Of a stretch of DNA of 58,707 nt, positions 33,739 through 43,219 are shown one piece after another. Each line of letters opens with the position of its first letter. Within the stretch, counting starts at the first letter, position 1. Under the pieces are notes generated by a model. It worked only from the letters and a program-made list of their open reading frames with translations, was not told the DNA's origin and made no database searches. The translations under genes were made by a program, and so were the position numbers. Source of the DNA: Microbacteriaceae bacterium (GTDB taxonomy: Bacteria > Actinomycetota > Actinomycetes > Actinomycetales > Microbacteriaceae); NCBI GenBank assembly GCA_009780695.1, contig WQZN01000016.1, positions 1 to 58,707 of the forward strand, written 5' to 3'.

Positions 33739-34894
33739 TGCGCGACGGGCGCGTGACGGCGCCCAGGCGCGGCAGGCGGGGCACGTCGGCTTCGGCTCCC
33801 GCACTCGGCGGCACGACGACCTCCTGCGCGGCGGCGACCTCGACGCCCGCCGAGCGGACGCTCAGCTCGGCGGCCGGGTCGGCCTGTCGCTTCACGACGG
33901 CGAGCGCGATCGGCCCCAGCTCGTAGTGCAGCGCGCTCGAGGTCACGTGCCCGATCACCGTCTCGCCCAGGGCGACCTCGTCGCCCGCGATGGGCAGCAC
34001 GGCGTCCGAGCCGTCCAGGTGCAGCAGCACGAGGCGGCGCGGCGGATGCCCGAGGTTGTGCACCTTGGCGACCGTCTCCTGCCCGCGGTAGCAGCCCTTG
34101 TCGAGGTGCACCGCCGAGCGCAGCCAGTCGAGCTCGTGCGGGATCGAGCGGTCGTCGACCTCGGTCGCGGAACGCGGGCGACGCGCGGCGATGCGCAGCG
34201 CCTCGGCCGCGGCCGTGCCGGCGACGCCGACGAGCCCGGATGCCGCGCGCCCCACCAGCCCGAGGGCGAAGTCCCGCGTCACGATCGTCTCGTACCAGCT
34301 CCACGTCGTGTAGTCGTGGTCGACGGCGGCGTACTGGTGACCGCCGGGCGCCACGGACGACCAGGGGTCGTGCCACACCACGGTTGCGGCGCCGTCGGGC
34401 GCGGCTGTCGCCGCAGCGGGCTCGGCCGCCGACTCCGCGCGGCTCGAGGCGACCGCGTAGAGCGGGGCCGTCGAGCCGATCACGGCGTGGGAGGCCGTGA
34501 CATCCTCGACCTCGACACGCAGCATGAAGCGCATGCGATTCAGGAAGTCGACGAGGCCCGCGGCCTCGCCGCGTTCGGTGAGCAGCCACAACCGCTCGCC
34601 GTCCTCGACGAGACGCACCGCGTGCTCGATGCGGCCGCTCGGGTCGAGCAGCAAGGTCTCGCTCGAGTCTCCGGGCTGCAGGCCGAGCAGCAGCTGGCTC
34701 GACATCGAGTTGAGCCAGCTCAGGCGATCGGGTCCGGAGACGGTCAGCACGGCGGGCTTCAGCGCCACGACCGCGCGGCCTTCGGCGAGTGCGCGCTGCT
34801 CGCCGAGCGGGTTGCCGTAGTGCCACACGGCACCGACGTCGGGGCCGGACTCGGCCACGACGGCGCCCGGCAGACCGGCGAACGGGGTCGTCAT
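33731..34894 (-). CDS. ygfZ: Folate-binding YgfZ/GcvT-family protein
   Basis: A 387-residue protein with the GcvT-like fold. The hallmark KGCYRGQETVAK, with its conserved Cys, is present; other blocks are SGPDRLSWLNSMSSQ near the N-terminus and LGHPPRRLVLLHLDG. YgfZ binds tetrahydrofolate and helps assemble or repair iron-sulfur clusters in some enzymes. The central part carries an Ala-rich insert (about 155-170). The ATG at 34894 shares one base with the stop of the nitrobindin-like gene upstream and the stop overlaps the FUSC gene, so a nitrobindin-ygfZ-FUSC operon is likely. Confidence 0.94.
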   Translation of the reverse strand: MTTPFAGLPGAVVAESGPDVGAVWHYGNPLGEQRALAEGRAVVALKPAVLTVSGPDRLSWLNSMSSQLLLGLQPGDSSETLLLDPSGRIEHAVRLVEDGERLWLLTERGEAAGLVDFLNRMRFMLRVEVEDVTASHAVIGSTAPLYAVASSRAESAAEPAAATAAPDGAATVVWHDPWSSVAPGGHQYAAVDHDYTTWSWYETIVTRDFALGLVGRAASGLVGVAGTAAAEALRIAARRPRSATEVDDRSIPHELDWLRSAVHLDKGCYRGQETVAKVHNLGHPPRRLVLLHLDGSDAVLPIAGDEVALGETVIGHVTSSALHYELGPIALAVVKRQADPAAELSVRSAGVEVAAAQEVVVPPSAGAEADVPRLPRLGAVTRPSRNG

Positions 34895-35490
34895 CAGTCG
34901 ACCTTCGCGAGGCGCGCCGAGGCGTGGGTGCGCAACTGCTGGCCGAGCGCCGCGATGTCCCACGCCCACAGCAGGTGACCCTCGACGAGGCCGTAGAGGC
35001 GCGTCGCGCCCGTGTACTCCTTCGCGCCGGCCGTGCGCATCACGGCATCCGTCGCGAGGTCGATGCGCGGCCCCTTGACCTGGCCGAGGTAGACCTCGGA
35101 CACGCCGTCGGGGTGCACGAGCGCGACCTCGATGTCGAAGCCCTCGGCGTCGTTGCGCAGGGTCTCGACCGACTCGGCGTCGGTGAACGGCCGCTCGCCC
35201 CGGCCGGGCAGCATGCCGGGGCCCGGGTCGCCCGCGGTCAGCGGGCGCGACAGCCGCCAGTAGCCCGACTCGGCCACGAGCGGCGTGCGCTCGTCGTCGA
35301 GCACCCACGTGTACGAGCTGTAGTTGAGGTACGGCAGGCCGTCGTGGCTGAAGCTGATGCGCTGGCCGAACTCGCGCTGCACGTGGTCCTCACCGACGGC
35401 GTAGTCGAGCACGCCCGTGCCCTCCCACACGCCGACGAGCCACGACAGCGGCACCAGCTCGGCCGGCAGGCCGACGGGCAACTCGATCAT
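34894..35490 (-). CDS. Nitrobindin-like heme protein (FABP-like beta barrel)
   Basis: A 198-residue protein. The family motif GxWxGxG is near the N-terminus (WLVGVWEGTGV), strands alternate through FGQRISFSHDGLPYLNYSS and GYWRLSRP, and a late His (EGHLLWAWDIAAL) fits the position of the heme ligand of bacterial nitrobindins. The length is close to the mycobacterial Rv2717c type. These proteins bind ferric heme and react with nitric oxide or peroxynitrite in vitro. The gene is the first of the apparent ygfZ operon; its stop codon overlaps the ygfZ start as TGATG. Confidence 0.9.
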   Translation of the reverse strand: MIELPVGLPAELVPLSWLVGVWEGTGVLDYAVGEDHVQREFGQRISFSHDGLPYLNYSSYTWVLDDERTPLVAESGYWRLSRPLTAGDPGPGMLPGRGERPFTDAESVETLRNDAEGFDIEVALVHPDGVSEVYLGQVKGPRIDLATDAVMRTAGAKEYTGATRLYGLVEGHLLWAWDIAALGQQLRTHASARLAKVD

Positions 35491-35505
35491 GGCGGGCGGC
35501 GCTGC

Positions 35506-35616
35506 CTAGTGCTGGCCGCGGAACAGGTTGTAGACGACGAGCACCGCGGTGCCCGCGATCGCCAGCCCGGCCAGGCCCAGCAGCGCGATGAACACGAGTT
35601 CCAGCGTCAGAAGCAT
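35506..35616 (-). CDS. 36-residue single-helix membrane protein
   Basis: A very short gene. The product is one long hydrophobic helix (VFIALLGLAGLAIAGTAVL) with short ends, MLLTLE before and NLFRGQH after. It lies between two recognised genes on the same strand, 15 bases from the nitrobindin-like start and 13 bases from the next gene, and has high-GC codon use typical of this genome. There is no strong ribosome-binding site. A real microprotein is likely, but this cannot be proven from one sequence. Confidence 0.6.
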   Translation of the reverse strand: MLLTLELVFIALLGLAGLAIAGTAVLVVYNLFRGQH

Positions 35617-35629
35617 GAATCGACCCTAA

Positions 35630-35908
35630 CTAATGGATGGCATGGATGACGCCCGTGGCGACGACGAGGATGATCAGCGCCCCGCTCACGGAGGACGCGA
35701 GACGCGAGACGAAGCCCCGCTTCTCCTGCGTGCCGATCTGGATGACGAGCGCCAGCACCACCGAGCCGCCGAAGGCGAGGCCCAGCCACGCCCCGTCGGT
35801 CGTGCTGCGGGAGAAGACGGCGACGAGCACCGCGGCGACCAGCGCGAACGCCCACACCGCGGACACGGTGCCGCGCGCCGCGCCCTTGGGAAGCTCCTGC
35901 CCGGTCAT
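35630..35908 (-). CDS. Small conserved membrane protein
   Basis: A 92-residue protein with three hydrophobic segments: SAVWAFALVAAVLVAVF, LAFGGSVVLALVIQI and SGALIILVVATGVI, joined by short loops. A GGAGG site precedes the ATG at 35908. Similar small three-helix proteins occur next to conserved genes in actinobacteria, but I know no function. It starts the minus-strand series (this gene, the 36-residue protein, nitrobindin-like, ygfZ, FUSC) and is divergent from glnR. Confidence 0.75.
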   Translation of the reverse strand: MTGQELPKGAARGTVSAVWAFALVAAVLVAVFSRSTTDGAWLGLAFGGSVVLALVIQIGTQEKRGFVSRLASSVSGALIILVVATGVIHAIH

Positions 35909-36008
35909 GCCTCCATTCTGCCGCCGAACGGCCCGGTGACGGCCGAATGACCGGGCCCGTGACGGCGTGCCGATAGGATTTCCCGCAATACCGGGTCGTG
36001 GAGGTCAG

Positions 36009-36674
36009 ATGGCACAGCTGTTGATCCTCACCTCCGCGCCCGATCAGAGCCCGCTGCCCGCGCTCGGCCTGCTGAGCCACCGCATCAAGGTCGTGCCGGC
36101 CGAGGCATCCGCCCTCGTCACCGCACCGAGCGCCGACCTCATCGTCGTCGACGGCCGCCGCGATCTCGTCGGCGCCCGCGCGCTCGCCAAGCTGCTCACG
36201 ACGACCGGCAACGCGTCGCCGGTGCTGCTCGTCGTGACCGAGGGGGGCATGTCGGCCGTGAGCGCCGAGTGGGGCGTCGCCGACATCGTGCTGCCCGACG
36301 CCGGCCCCGCCGAGCTCGAGGCCCGCATCCGCCTCGCCCTCGACCGCCAAGCGGCCGACCCCGGGCAGTCGAAGATCCAGGCCTCCGGCGTGACGATCGA
36401 CGAGGCCTCCTATTCGGCCAAGGTGCACGGCCGCCCCCTCGACCTCACCTTCAAGGAGTTCGAGCTGCTGCGCTTCCTCGCGACCCACCCGAGCCGGGTC
36501 TTCACCCGCGAACAGCTGCTCTCCGAGGTCTGGGGCTACGACTACTTCGGCGGCACCCGCACCGTCGACGTGCACGTGCGGCGCCTGCGCGCGAAGCTCG
36601 GCGACAGCGAGTCGCTCATCGGCACGGTCCGCAACGTCGGCTACCGCTTCAACGTCGTCGAAGACGGGCAGTGA
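36009..36674 (+). CDS. glnR: GlnR-type nitrogen regulator
   Basis: A 221-residue response-regulator-like protein. The receiver-like half carries the GlnR pattern: [20 protein letters not shown], then [20 protein letters not shown] and [13 protein letters not shown]. The acidic pocket is incomplete, as in other GlnR proteins that act without a cognate kinase. The winged-helix half (about 130-221) includes [20 protein letters not shown] and [15 protein letters not shown]. GlnR controls ammonium assimilation genes. GGAGG precedes the ATG. The gene overlaps mshD by 4 bases; glnR-mshD is a known actinobacterial arrangement. Confidence 0.93.
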   Translation: MAQLLILTSAPDQSPLPALGLLSHRIKVVPAEASALVTAPSADLIVVDGRRDLVGARALAKLLTTTGNASPVLLVVTEGGMSAVSAEWGVADIVLPDAGPAELEARIRLALDRQAADPGQSKIQASGVTIDEASYSAKVHGRPLDLTFKEFELLRFLATHPSRVFTREQLLSEVWGYDYFGGTRTVDVHVRRLRAKLGDSESLIGTVRNVGYRFNVVEDGQ

Positions 36675-37504
36675 CGGGCGCGGCGATCGAGTCGATGCCG
36701 GCGGGTGCCGCATCCGCCGACCTGCTGAGACCGTTCGACGAGCAGGCCGCGCTCGACGTCGCGGCCGGGCGGCGCACGCTCTTCGCGGTGCGCACAACTC
36801 CTGATGGCGCGGATGCCGGCAGCGCAGTTCTCGGGCTCGGCGCCCTCGACCTCTTCATCCATCAGGAGTTGCGCGCACGCGGGCTCGGCGCCGCGGCGAC
36901 CGCGCAGCTGCTCGAACGCGCCGGCGACGGGCCGCTCACGGCCTGGTCGCACGTCGACCACCCCGCCGCGCGCACTCTCGCGGACCGATTCGGCTTCGCC
37001 GCCGCACGCCGGCTGCTGCAGATGCGGCTCGCCGAGCTGCCGGAAGCGGCCCCGGAACCTGCACCGGGTTTCGAGGCCTTCCGCCCGGGCGCCGACGACG
37101 CCGAGTGGCTCGCCCTGAACGCGCGCGTGTTCGCGTGGCACCCCGAGCAGGGCGGTGTGACGCAGCGGGACCTCGACGAGCGGATGTCGGAGCCGTGGTT
37201 CCGCGCGGACGACTTCCTGGTGGCACGCGACGGGGCCGGCCGCATGAGGGGCTTCTGCTGGCTCAAGGTCGATGAGGGCTCCGAGACAGGAACGGGTGAG
37301 ATCTACGTCATCGGCGTGGCGCCCGAGGCATCCGGCCACGGCCTCGGCCGCGCCCTCACCATCGCCGGGCTCGGCCGCCTGCGCGACCGGGGGTGCACCT
37401 CGGCCGAGCTGTACACGGAGGCCGACAACGCGGCCGCCGTGCGCCTCTACCGTGCACTGGGCTTCGCCGAGACCGCCGCGCACGTGCAGTACGCACGCTC
37501 CTGA
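36671..37504 (+). CDS. mshD: Mycothiol synthase MshD
   Basis: A 277-residue double-GNAT enzyme that acetylates Cys-GlcN-Ins in the last step of mycothiol synthesis. The C-terminal GNAT domain has [20 protein letters not shown] as its acetyl-CoA motif, followed by [20 protein letters not shown]. The N-terminal domain keeps the fold ([20 protein letters not shown]) and ends near [12 protein letters not shown]. It is shorter than the mycobacterial enzyme (about 315). The GTG start overlaps the glnR stop. Mycothiol is the low-molecular-weight thiol of actinobacteria, which supports the taxonomic inference. Confidence 0.92.
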   Translation: MTGAAIESMPAGAASADLLRPFDEQAALDVAAGRRTLFAVRTTPDGADAGSAVLGLGALDLFIHQELRARGLGAAATAQLLERAGDGPLTAWSHVDHPAARTLADRFGFAAARRLLQMRLAELPEAAPEPAPGFEAFRPGADDAEWLALNARVFAWHPEQGGVTQRDLDERMSEPWFRADDFLVARDGAGRMRGFCWLKVDEGSETGTGEIYVIGVAPEASGHGLGRALTIAGLGRLRDRGCTSAELYTEADNAAAVRLYRALGFAETAAHVQYARS

Positions 37505-37568
37505 GCCGTCGCCGCGGGCGCTGTGGAACAGTTCACCCTGCGTTAGCGCGGGATGCCAAGATAGGCGC

Positions 37569-39737
37569 ATGGATGGGGACACCCTGGTCGAGGAAGAGTT
37601 CGGCAGCGATCGGATCGACGACGATTTCGAGCCGTGGGACGCCGAATCCGACCCCTCGCTGCCACGCGACCGTTACATCGACCGCGAGCTGAGCTGGCTC
37701 GCGTTCAACCAGCGCGTGCTCGAGCTCGCCGAGGACCCGAACCTGCCGCTCCTCGAGCGCACCAACTTCCTCGCGATCTTCGCCAACAACCTCGACGAGT
37801 TCTTCATGGTGCGCGTCGCGGGCCTCAAGCGCCGCATCATGACGGGCCTCGCGGTGCCGACCAACACGGGCAAGGCGCCCGTCGATGTGCTCTCCGACAT
37901 CTCCGCGAAGGCGCACGAGCTGCAGCTGCGCCATGCTCAGGCCTTCGGCGAGATCGGCGCCCTGCTGCGCGAGCAGGGCATCACGCTCGCCTCGTGGGAC
38001 GAGCTGAGCGAGGCCGAGCGCGCGCCGCTGCGCGAGCTGTACGCGAAGCAGATCTTCCCGGTGCTCATGCCGCTCGCGGTCGACCCGGCGCACCCGTTCC
38101 CCTACATCTCCGGACTGTCGCTCAACCTCGCGGTCCGCGTGCGCAACAGCAAGACCAAGAAGGAGCAGTTCGCGCGCCTCAAGGTGCCGACGGTGCTGCC
38201 GCGCTTCATCCGCATCGACGGCGACGCCGAGCGCGTGCGCTACATCCTGCTCGAGGACCTGATCGCCAATCAGCTCGACGAGCTGTTCGCCGGTATGGAG
38301 GTCGTCGAGCACCACGTCTTCCGCGTCACCCGCAACGAGGACGTCGAGATCGACGAGGACGAGACAGAGAACCTGATCCAGGCGCTCGAGAAGGAACTGC
38401 TGCGCCGCCGCTTCGGGCCGCCCATCCGCCTCGAGGTCACCGAGGACATGGACCCGGTGACGCTCGACCTGCTGGTCCGCGAGCTCGACATCACCGAGCA
38501 GGAGATCTACCGGCTGCCCGCCCCGCTCGACCTGCGCGGGCTCTTCGACCTCGGCCGCCTCGACCGCCCCGAGCTGAAGTACGCGCCGCACGTGCCCGTG
38601 ACGGCCGCGCAGCTGCAGCCGAGCGAGCCGAACGCGAAGCCCGACATCTTCGCGGCGCTGCGCCGTCAGGACGTCATGGTCCACCACCCGTACGAGTCGT
38701 TCGCGACCAGCGTCCAGGCCTTCCTCGAGCAGGCCGCCCGCGACCCCAACGTGCTCGCCATCAAGCAGACCCTGTACCGCACGAGCGGCGACAGCCCGAT
38801 CGTCGAGGCGCTCATCGACGCGGCCGAGGCCGGCAAGCAGGTGCTCGCCCTCGTCGAGATCAAGGCCCGCTTCGACGAGCAGAACAACATCGAGTGGGCG
38901 CGCAAGCTCGAGAAGTCGGGCGTGCACGTGGTCTACGGCCTCGTCGGCCTCAAGACCCACTGCAAGCTCGCGCTCGTCATCCGCCAGGAAGGCGACCAGC
39001 TCAAGCACTACAGCCACGTCGGCACGGGCAACTACAACCCCAAGACCAGCCGCATCTACGAGGACCTCGGCCTGTTCACCTCGGACGACGAGGTCGGCAA
39101 GGACCTGACGCGTCTGTTCAACGAGCTCTCGGGCTATGCCATCGAGAAGAAGTTCAAGCGCCTGCTCGTGGCACCGCTGCACCTGCGCAAGGGCCTGCTC
39201 AAGGCCATCGCGAAGGAGACCAGGAACGCCGAGGCGGGCAAGCCGTCCGGCATCCGCATCAAGGCCAACTCGATGGTCGACGAGGCGATCATCGACGCGC
39301 TGTACCGCGCGAGCCGCGCCGGCGTGCCGGTGGATGTCTGGGTCCGCGGCATCTGCGCGCTCAAGGCCGGCCAAGAGGGCTACAGCGAGAACATCCGCGT
39401 CCGCTCGATCCTCGGCCGCTACCTCGAGCACTCGCGCATCTTCAGCTTCGCGAACGACGGCGACCCGCAGATCTACATCGGCAGCGCGGACATGATGCAC
39501 CGCAACCTCGACCGCCGCGTCGAGGCCCTCGTGCGCCTCACCAAGCCCGAGCACATCCGCGAGCTGACCGCCATGTTCGACCTGGCGATGAGCGACACGA
39601 CGTCGTCGTGGTCGCTCGAGCCCGACGGCAACTGGGCGCGGCACGCGACCGACGAGCGCGGCCGCCCGCTGACCGATCTGCAGAACCACCTCATGCAGCA
39701 GATCTCGCACCGCCCGCGTGCAGCGGTGCGCCTGTGA
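37569..39737 (+). CDS. ppk1: Polyphosphate kinase 1
   Basis: A 722-residue enzyme that builds polyphosphate from ATP. N-terminal domain starts [20 protein letters not shown]; the H domain follows; the catalytic C-terminal domains contain the phospho-histidine region [20 protein letters not shown] and [20 protein letters not shown]. The Mg and ATP residues of the PLD-like fold are present in [22 protein letters not shown] lies 6 bases before the ATG. It overlaps the Nudix gene by 4 bases. Position upstream of pstSCAB links phosphate import and storage. Confidence 0.97.
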   Translation: MDGDTLVEEEFGSDRIDDDFEPWDAESDPSLPRDRYIDRELSWLAFNQRVLELAEDPNLPLLERTNFLAIFANNLDEFFMVRVAGLKRRIMTGLAVPTNTGKAPVDVLSDISAKAHELQLRHAQAFGEIGALLREQGITLASWDELSEAERAPLRELYAKQIFPVLMPLAVDPAHPFPYISGLSLNLAVRVRNSKTKKEQFARLKVPTVLPRFIRIDGDAERVRYILLEDLIANQLDELFAGMEVVEHHVFRVTRNEDVEIDEDETENLIQALEKELLRRRFGPPIRLEVTEDMDPVTLDLLVRELDITEQEIYRLPAPLDLRGLFDLGRLDRPELKYAPHVPVTAAQLQPSEPNAKPDIFAALRRQDVMVHHPYESFATSVQAFLEQAARDPNVLAIKQTLYRTSGDSPIVEALIDAAEAGKQVLALVEIKARFDEQNNIEWARKLEKSGVHVVYGLVGLKTHCKLALVIRQEGDQLKHYSHVGTGNYNPKTSRIYEDLGLFTSDDEVGKDLTRLFNELSGYAIEKKFKRLLVAPLHLRKGLLKAIAKETRNAEAGKPSGIRIKANSMVDEAIIDALYRASRAGVPVDVWVRGICALKAGQEGYSENIRVRSILGRYLEHSRIFSFANDGDPQIYIGSADMMHRNLDRRVEALVRLTKPEHIRELTAMFDLAMSDTTSSWSLEPDGNWARHATDERGRPLTDLQNHLMQQISHRPRAAVRL

Positions 39738-40669
39738 CGGACGGCATCATCCTGGCGGCCGGCGCCGTGTGCTGGCGACTGGTCGACGGGCACATCCGCG
39801 TGCTCGTCATCCACCGCCCGCGATACGACGACCTGACACTGCCCAAGGGCAAGCTCGAGCCGGGTGAGACCGCCCCCGAGGCGGCCGTACGCGAGGTCCG
39901 GGAGGAGACCGGGCTCTCGATCACACTCGGCATGCCGCTCTCGCCGACGCGGTACACGCTCGCGAACGGCCGCGAGAAGGTCGTGCAGTACTGGTCGGCG
40001 GAGGTCGGCGAGACGGCGGTGCGCGCCGCGCGCTTCCGCTCCAACGCCGAGGTCGACGCCGCGCACTGGATGCCGCTGTCGAAGGCGAAGGTCGCGCTGA
40101 GCTACGAGCACGACATCCAGCTGCTCGAGGAGTTCGCACGCCTGCACGAGCGGGCGGCCGGCTCGACCTTCGGCCTCATCGTGCTGCGGCACGCGAAGGC
40201 GACGGCCCGCTCGGACTGGAAGGGTGCGGACACCGACCGGCCGCTCGCCCCGCGCGGCGAGCTGCAGGCGCGGCGCATCGTGTCGACGCTGCGGGCGTGG
40301 CATCCGCGCCGCATCGTCAGCTCCCCCGCCGTGCGCTGCGCGTCGACCGTGGCGCCGCTGGCCCGCGCGATCGACCGCAAGGTGCGCCTCGAGCCGGGCG
40401 TGAGCCAGGATGCCTGGGACGACGGCGCCCTCGAGGTGCCGGCCATCGTCGCCCGCCGGGTCGACTCCCGCAGGACGACGGTGCTGTGCAGCCACCGGCC
40501 GGTGCTGCCCGACATCCTGCGCGAGCTCGCCCTCACGAGCGGCACACCGATGGGCGAGCCGATCAGGGAGGCCGCGGTGCTCGAGCCCGCCGCGTTCTCG
40601 ATCGTCCATCTCTCGGCCGCGCATCCCCAGTCGGGCATCCTGGCGATCGAAACCCACAATCCTCTCTAG
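39734..40669 (+). CDS. Nudix hydrolase fused to a histidine phosphatase domain (MutT1-like)
   Basis: A 311-residue fusion. Residues about 8-135 are Nudix with a perfect box ([20 protein letters not shown] followed by TG). Residues about 145-311 are a short histidine-phosphatase domain ([17 protein letters not shown], and a second His region [16 protein letters not shown]). The same fusion occurs in mycobacterial MutT1, which removes oxidised nucleotides and dephosphorylates the product. The GTG start overlaps the ppk1 stop, as in the mycobacterial ppk-mutT1 pair. Other nucleotides or diphosphoinositol-type substrates cannot be excluded. Confidence 0.93.
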   Translation: MTDGIILAAGAVCWRLVDGHIRVLVIHRPRYDDLTLPKGKLEPGETAPEAAVREVREETGLSITLGMPLSPTRYTLANGREKVVQYWSAEVGETAVRAARFRSNAEVDAAHWMPLSKAKVALSYEHDIQLLEEFARLHERAAGSTFGLIVLRHAKATARSDWKGADTDRPLAPRGELQARRIVSTLRAWHPRRIVSSPAVRCASTVAPLARAIDRKVRLEPGVSQDAWDDGALEVPAIVARRVDSRRTTVLCSHRPVLPDILRELALTSGTPMGEPIREAAVLEPAAFSIVHLSAAHPQSGILAIETHNPL

Positions 40670-40712
40670 GCACCTGCCGTGCACCGTCCGGTAACGCGTT
40701 CGCCACCATTCC

Positions 40713-40745
40713 GTTACCCGCGCGTTCACCATCCGTTCACCATCG
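40713..40745 (+). promoter_or_regulatory. PHO box of pstSCAB (three 11-bp direct repeats)
   Basis: GTTACCCGCGC (40713-40723), GTTCACCATCC (40724-40734) and GTTCACCATCG (40735-40745) are head-to-tail. The last two differ only at the final base and match the actinobacterial PHO-box unit GTTCACC-N4 exactly. A -10-like TACGGT is at 40773-40778, so the box lies where a RegX3/PhoP activator would sit. Confidence 0.9.
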
Positions 40746-40875
40746 CGGAACAACCACTTCAAACGCCGCGTCTACGGTCGGAACCGGGTCAGCACCGACC
40801 CATGCCTCGCGTGCACACCCGATGAACTCTCGTCAGCGTGCGAGGCGAGCCGATTACATTCCGAAAGGGAACACA

Positions 40876-42006
40876 GTGAAGCTCAAGAACGTGGCGGCTG
40901 CAGGGGCAATCGTCCTCGCGTCCGCTCTCGCGCTCACGGCATGCTCGGGCAGCAACAACAGCGGCAGCAGCAACTCGCCGAAGCCGTCCGACACCTCGAG
41001 CGTCGACCTCAGCTCGCTCTCGGGCACCATCACCGCCGGCGGCTCGTCGGCGCAGGCGAACGTCCAGCAGGCGTGGACCACCGCGTTCACCCAGCAGGCC
41101 ACCGGCGTCAAGATCAACTACGACAAGTCGCAGGGCTCCGGCGGCGGCGTCACCAACTGGCTCGCGGGCAGCTACGACTTCGCCGGCACTGACGCGGCCC
41201 TCAAGCCCGAGCAGTTCACCCAGGCGCAGACCGCCCCGTGCGGTGCGGCCGGTGCGCTCAACATCCCCGTCTATCTCTCCGGCGTCGGCATCATCTACAA
41301 GCTTCCGGGCGACCCCAAGGTCAAGGTGACCGGCCAGATCCTCGCCCAGATCTTCGCGGGCAAGATCACCAGCTGGAACGACCCGAAGCTCGTGGCCGTC
41401 AACTCCGGCACCACCCTGCCGAACCTGAAGATCTCGGTCGTGCACCGTTCCGACGGCTCGGGCACCACGGCGAACTTCACCACCTACCTCTCGCAGATCG
41501 ACCCCACCGACTGGACCTGGGCGGCCGGCACCGCGTGGCCGAACAACGTCGGCTCGGGCCAGCAGGGCGGCTCGGGCGTCGTGAACACGGTCGAGGCCGG
41601 TAGCGGCACCATCGGCTACGCCGACCAGAGCTCGGTCGGCTCGGCCACCATGGCCGACGTCCAGGTCGGCACCTCGGGCAGCACCTTCTCGACCTACTCG
41701 GCCGCCGGTGCGACCGCAGCCTTCGCTGCTGCCGCGACCGACGCCTCGCAGGGCGCGGGCGACCTGACCAAGAAGCTCGACTACACCAAGATCACCGACG
41801 CGAGCGCGTACCCGATCCCGCTGCTCTCCTACGACGTCCTGTGCAAGAACTTCAAGGACTCGACGCAGGGCAAGCTGACCGCCGCCTACATCGGCTTCAT
41901 CGGCAGCTCCGAGGGCCAGCAGGTCGGCGCGGCGAACGCCAAGGCTGCTCCGCTTCCGGACAGCATCCTCGCCGAGATCAAGACCTCGCTGGCTGACGTC
42001 AAGTAG
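40876..42006 (+). CDS. pstS: Phosphate-binding lipoprotein PstS
   Basis: A 376-residue lipoprotein of the high-affinity phosphate importer. Signal peptide 1-22 with lipobox LTAC (Cys23), a Ser/Asn-rich linker, then SGTITAGGSSAQANVQQAW, GSGGGVTNWLAGSYDFAGTD and HRSDGSGTTANFTTYLSQ, the phosphate-binding loops. A GAAAGGGA site lies 5 bases before the GTG. It is the first gene of the pstSCAB operon, controlled by the PHO box upstream. A hairpin after pstS can reduce expression of the permease genes. Confidence 0.97.
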   Translation: MKLKNVAAAGAIVLASALALTACSGSNNSGSSNSPKPSDTSSVDLSSLSGTITAGGSSAQANVQQAWTTAFTQQATGVKINYDKSQGSGGGVTNWLAGSYDFAGTDAALKPEQFTQAQTAPCGAAGALNIPVYLSGVGIIYKLPGDPKVKVTGQILAQIFAGKITSWNDPKLVAVNSGTTLPNLKISVVHRSDGSGTTANFTTYLSQIDPTDWTWAAGTAWPNNVGSGQQGGSGVVNTVEAGSGTIGYADQSSVGSATMADVQVGTSGSTFSTYSAAGATAAFAAAATDASQGAGDLTKKLDYTKITDASAYPIPLLSYDVLCKNFKDSTQGKLTAAYIGFIGSSEGQQVGAANAKAAPLPDSILAEIKTSLADVK

Positions 42007-42026
42007 CTCCGGCTAGAAGATTGATC

Positions 42027-42064
42027 GCGGCGGCCGGGCTATCGACAGATGGCCCGGCCGCCGC
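42027..42064 (+). terminator. Hairpin between pstS and pstC (attenuator-like)
   Basis: A 13-bp perfect stem GCGGCGGCCGGGC (42027-42039) with 42052-42064, loop of 12 bases, and AATA beyond. It follows the pstS stop by 20 bases and may partly stop transcription, so that PstS exceeds the other subunits. Confidence 0.65.
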
Positions 42065-42115
42065 ACAATAAAGACAGCATCCCCCTCCACTCATGACGAG
42101 GAACGAGAAGCATCT

Positions 42116-43219
42116 GTGACTGAGTCCGCCGCCCCGCGCCGCATGTCCGCGAAGGCCCGTCCCAGCGACCGCATCTTCCGCTCCCTCAGCACCGGCTCGG
42201 CCGTGCTGATCATGGTGATCCTGGCCGGCGTCGCGATCTTCCTCATCGCCAAGGCCGCCCCGGCCATCGCCGCAGACTGGACCAAGGGCGACCTCGCCAG
42301 CGGCACGACCGCCGGGCACACTGACTTCTGGACCTATACCGGCCCTCTCATCTGGGGAACCATCTGGTCCGCCTTCATCGGCCTGCTCATGGGGGCGCCG
42401 GTCGCCATCGGCATCGCGCTCTTCATCTCGCACTACGCGCCGCGCCGCATCTCCGGCGTGCTGGCCTACCTCGTCGATCTGCTCGCTGCTGTGCCGTCGA
42501 TCATCTTCGGCCTCTGGGGCATCTTCACGATCCGCAAGTTCCTGCTGCCGTTCCAGGAATGGCTGAACGCCCACGCCGGCTGGTTCCCGCTCTTCGGCGG
42601 CACCCCCTCGACCACCGGCTCGACCATGTTCGCCGGCGGTGTCGTCCTCGCCGTCATGATCCTGCCGATCATCACCTCGATCACCCGCGAGATCTTCCTG
42701 CAGACCCCGCGCCTGCACGAGGAGGCCGCGCTCGCGCTCGGCGCGACCAAGTGGGAGACCGTGCGCCTCGCCGTCTTCCCCTATGCCCGCAGCGGCATGC
42801 TCAGCGCCATCCTGCTCGGCCTGGGCCGCGCCCTCGGCGAGACGATGGCCATCGCCATGATCATGTCGCCGACGTTGCTCTTCTCTTTGCGCCTGTTCAC
42901 GGACAACCAGAACTCGCAGACCATCGCGGCGAACATCGCGCTGAACTTCCCCGAGTCGAACACGCTGCAGCGCGACGCGCTCATCGGCACGGGCCTCATG
43001 CTGTTCGTCATCTCGCTCATCGTGAACTTCGCGGCGCGCTTCATCATCGGCCGTACCGGCAAGACCGGCGGCAGCAAGAAGAAGGTGCCCGCGCTCAACC
43101 CGACGGTCGCGCTCGCACTCGACGACGCCGCGAGCCCGCTCGACGCACTGCACCCCCACGCCTCTTCCGCCCACCCCGAAGGCCTCAAGCCCAGCCAACC
43201 TGAAGGGCCCCGCGCATGA
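42116..43219 (+). CDS. pstC: Phosphate ABC transporter permease PstC
   Basis: A 367-residue membrane protein with about six hydrophobic helices. The N-terminal part has a basic start and helix (VLIMVILAGVAIFLIA), the typical loop ISGVLAYLVDLLAAVPSIIFGLWG, and the EAA loop LHEEAALALGATKWETVRLA followed by GRALGETMAIAMI. A Pro/Ala-rich cytoplasmic tail of about 50 residues ends the protein. The GTG start has AGGAACGAGAAG upstream. It overlaps pstA by 4 bases. Confidence 0.96.
   Translation: MTESAAPRRMSAKARPSDRIFRSLSTGSAVLIMVILAGVAIFLIAKAAPAIAADWTKGDLASGTTAGHTDFWTYTGPLIWGTIWSAFIGLLMGAPVAIGIALFISHYAPRRISGVLAYLVDLLAAVPSIIFGLWGIFTIRKFLLPFQEWLNAHAGWFPLFGGTPSTTGSTMFAGGVVLAVMILPIITSITREIFLQTPRLHEEAALALGATKWETVRLAVFPYARSGMLSAILLGLGRALGETMAIAMIMSPTLLFSLRLFTDNQNSQTIAANIALNFPESNTLQRDALIGTGLMLFVISLIVNFAARFIIGRTGKTGGSKKKVPALNPTVALALDDAASPLDALHPHASSAHPEGLKPSQPEGPRA

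Noticed and set aside
40680..40712. Extra PHO-box units upstream of 40713
   Set aside because: GTTCGCCACC and GGTAAC occur there but not in the 11-bp phase, so they were not counted.
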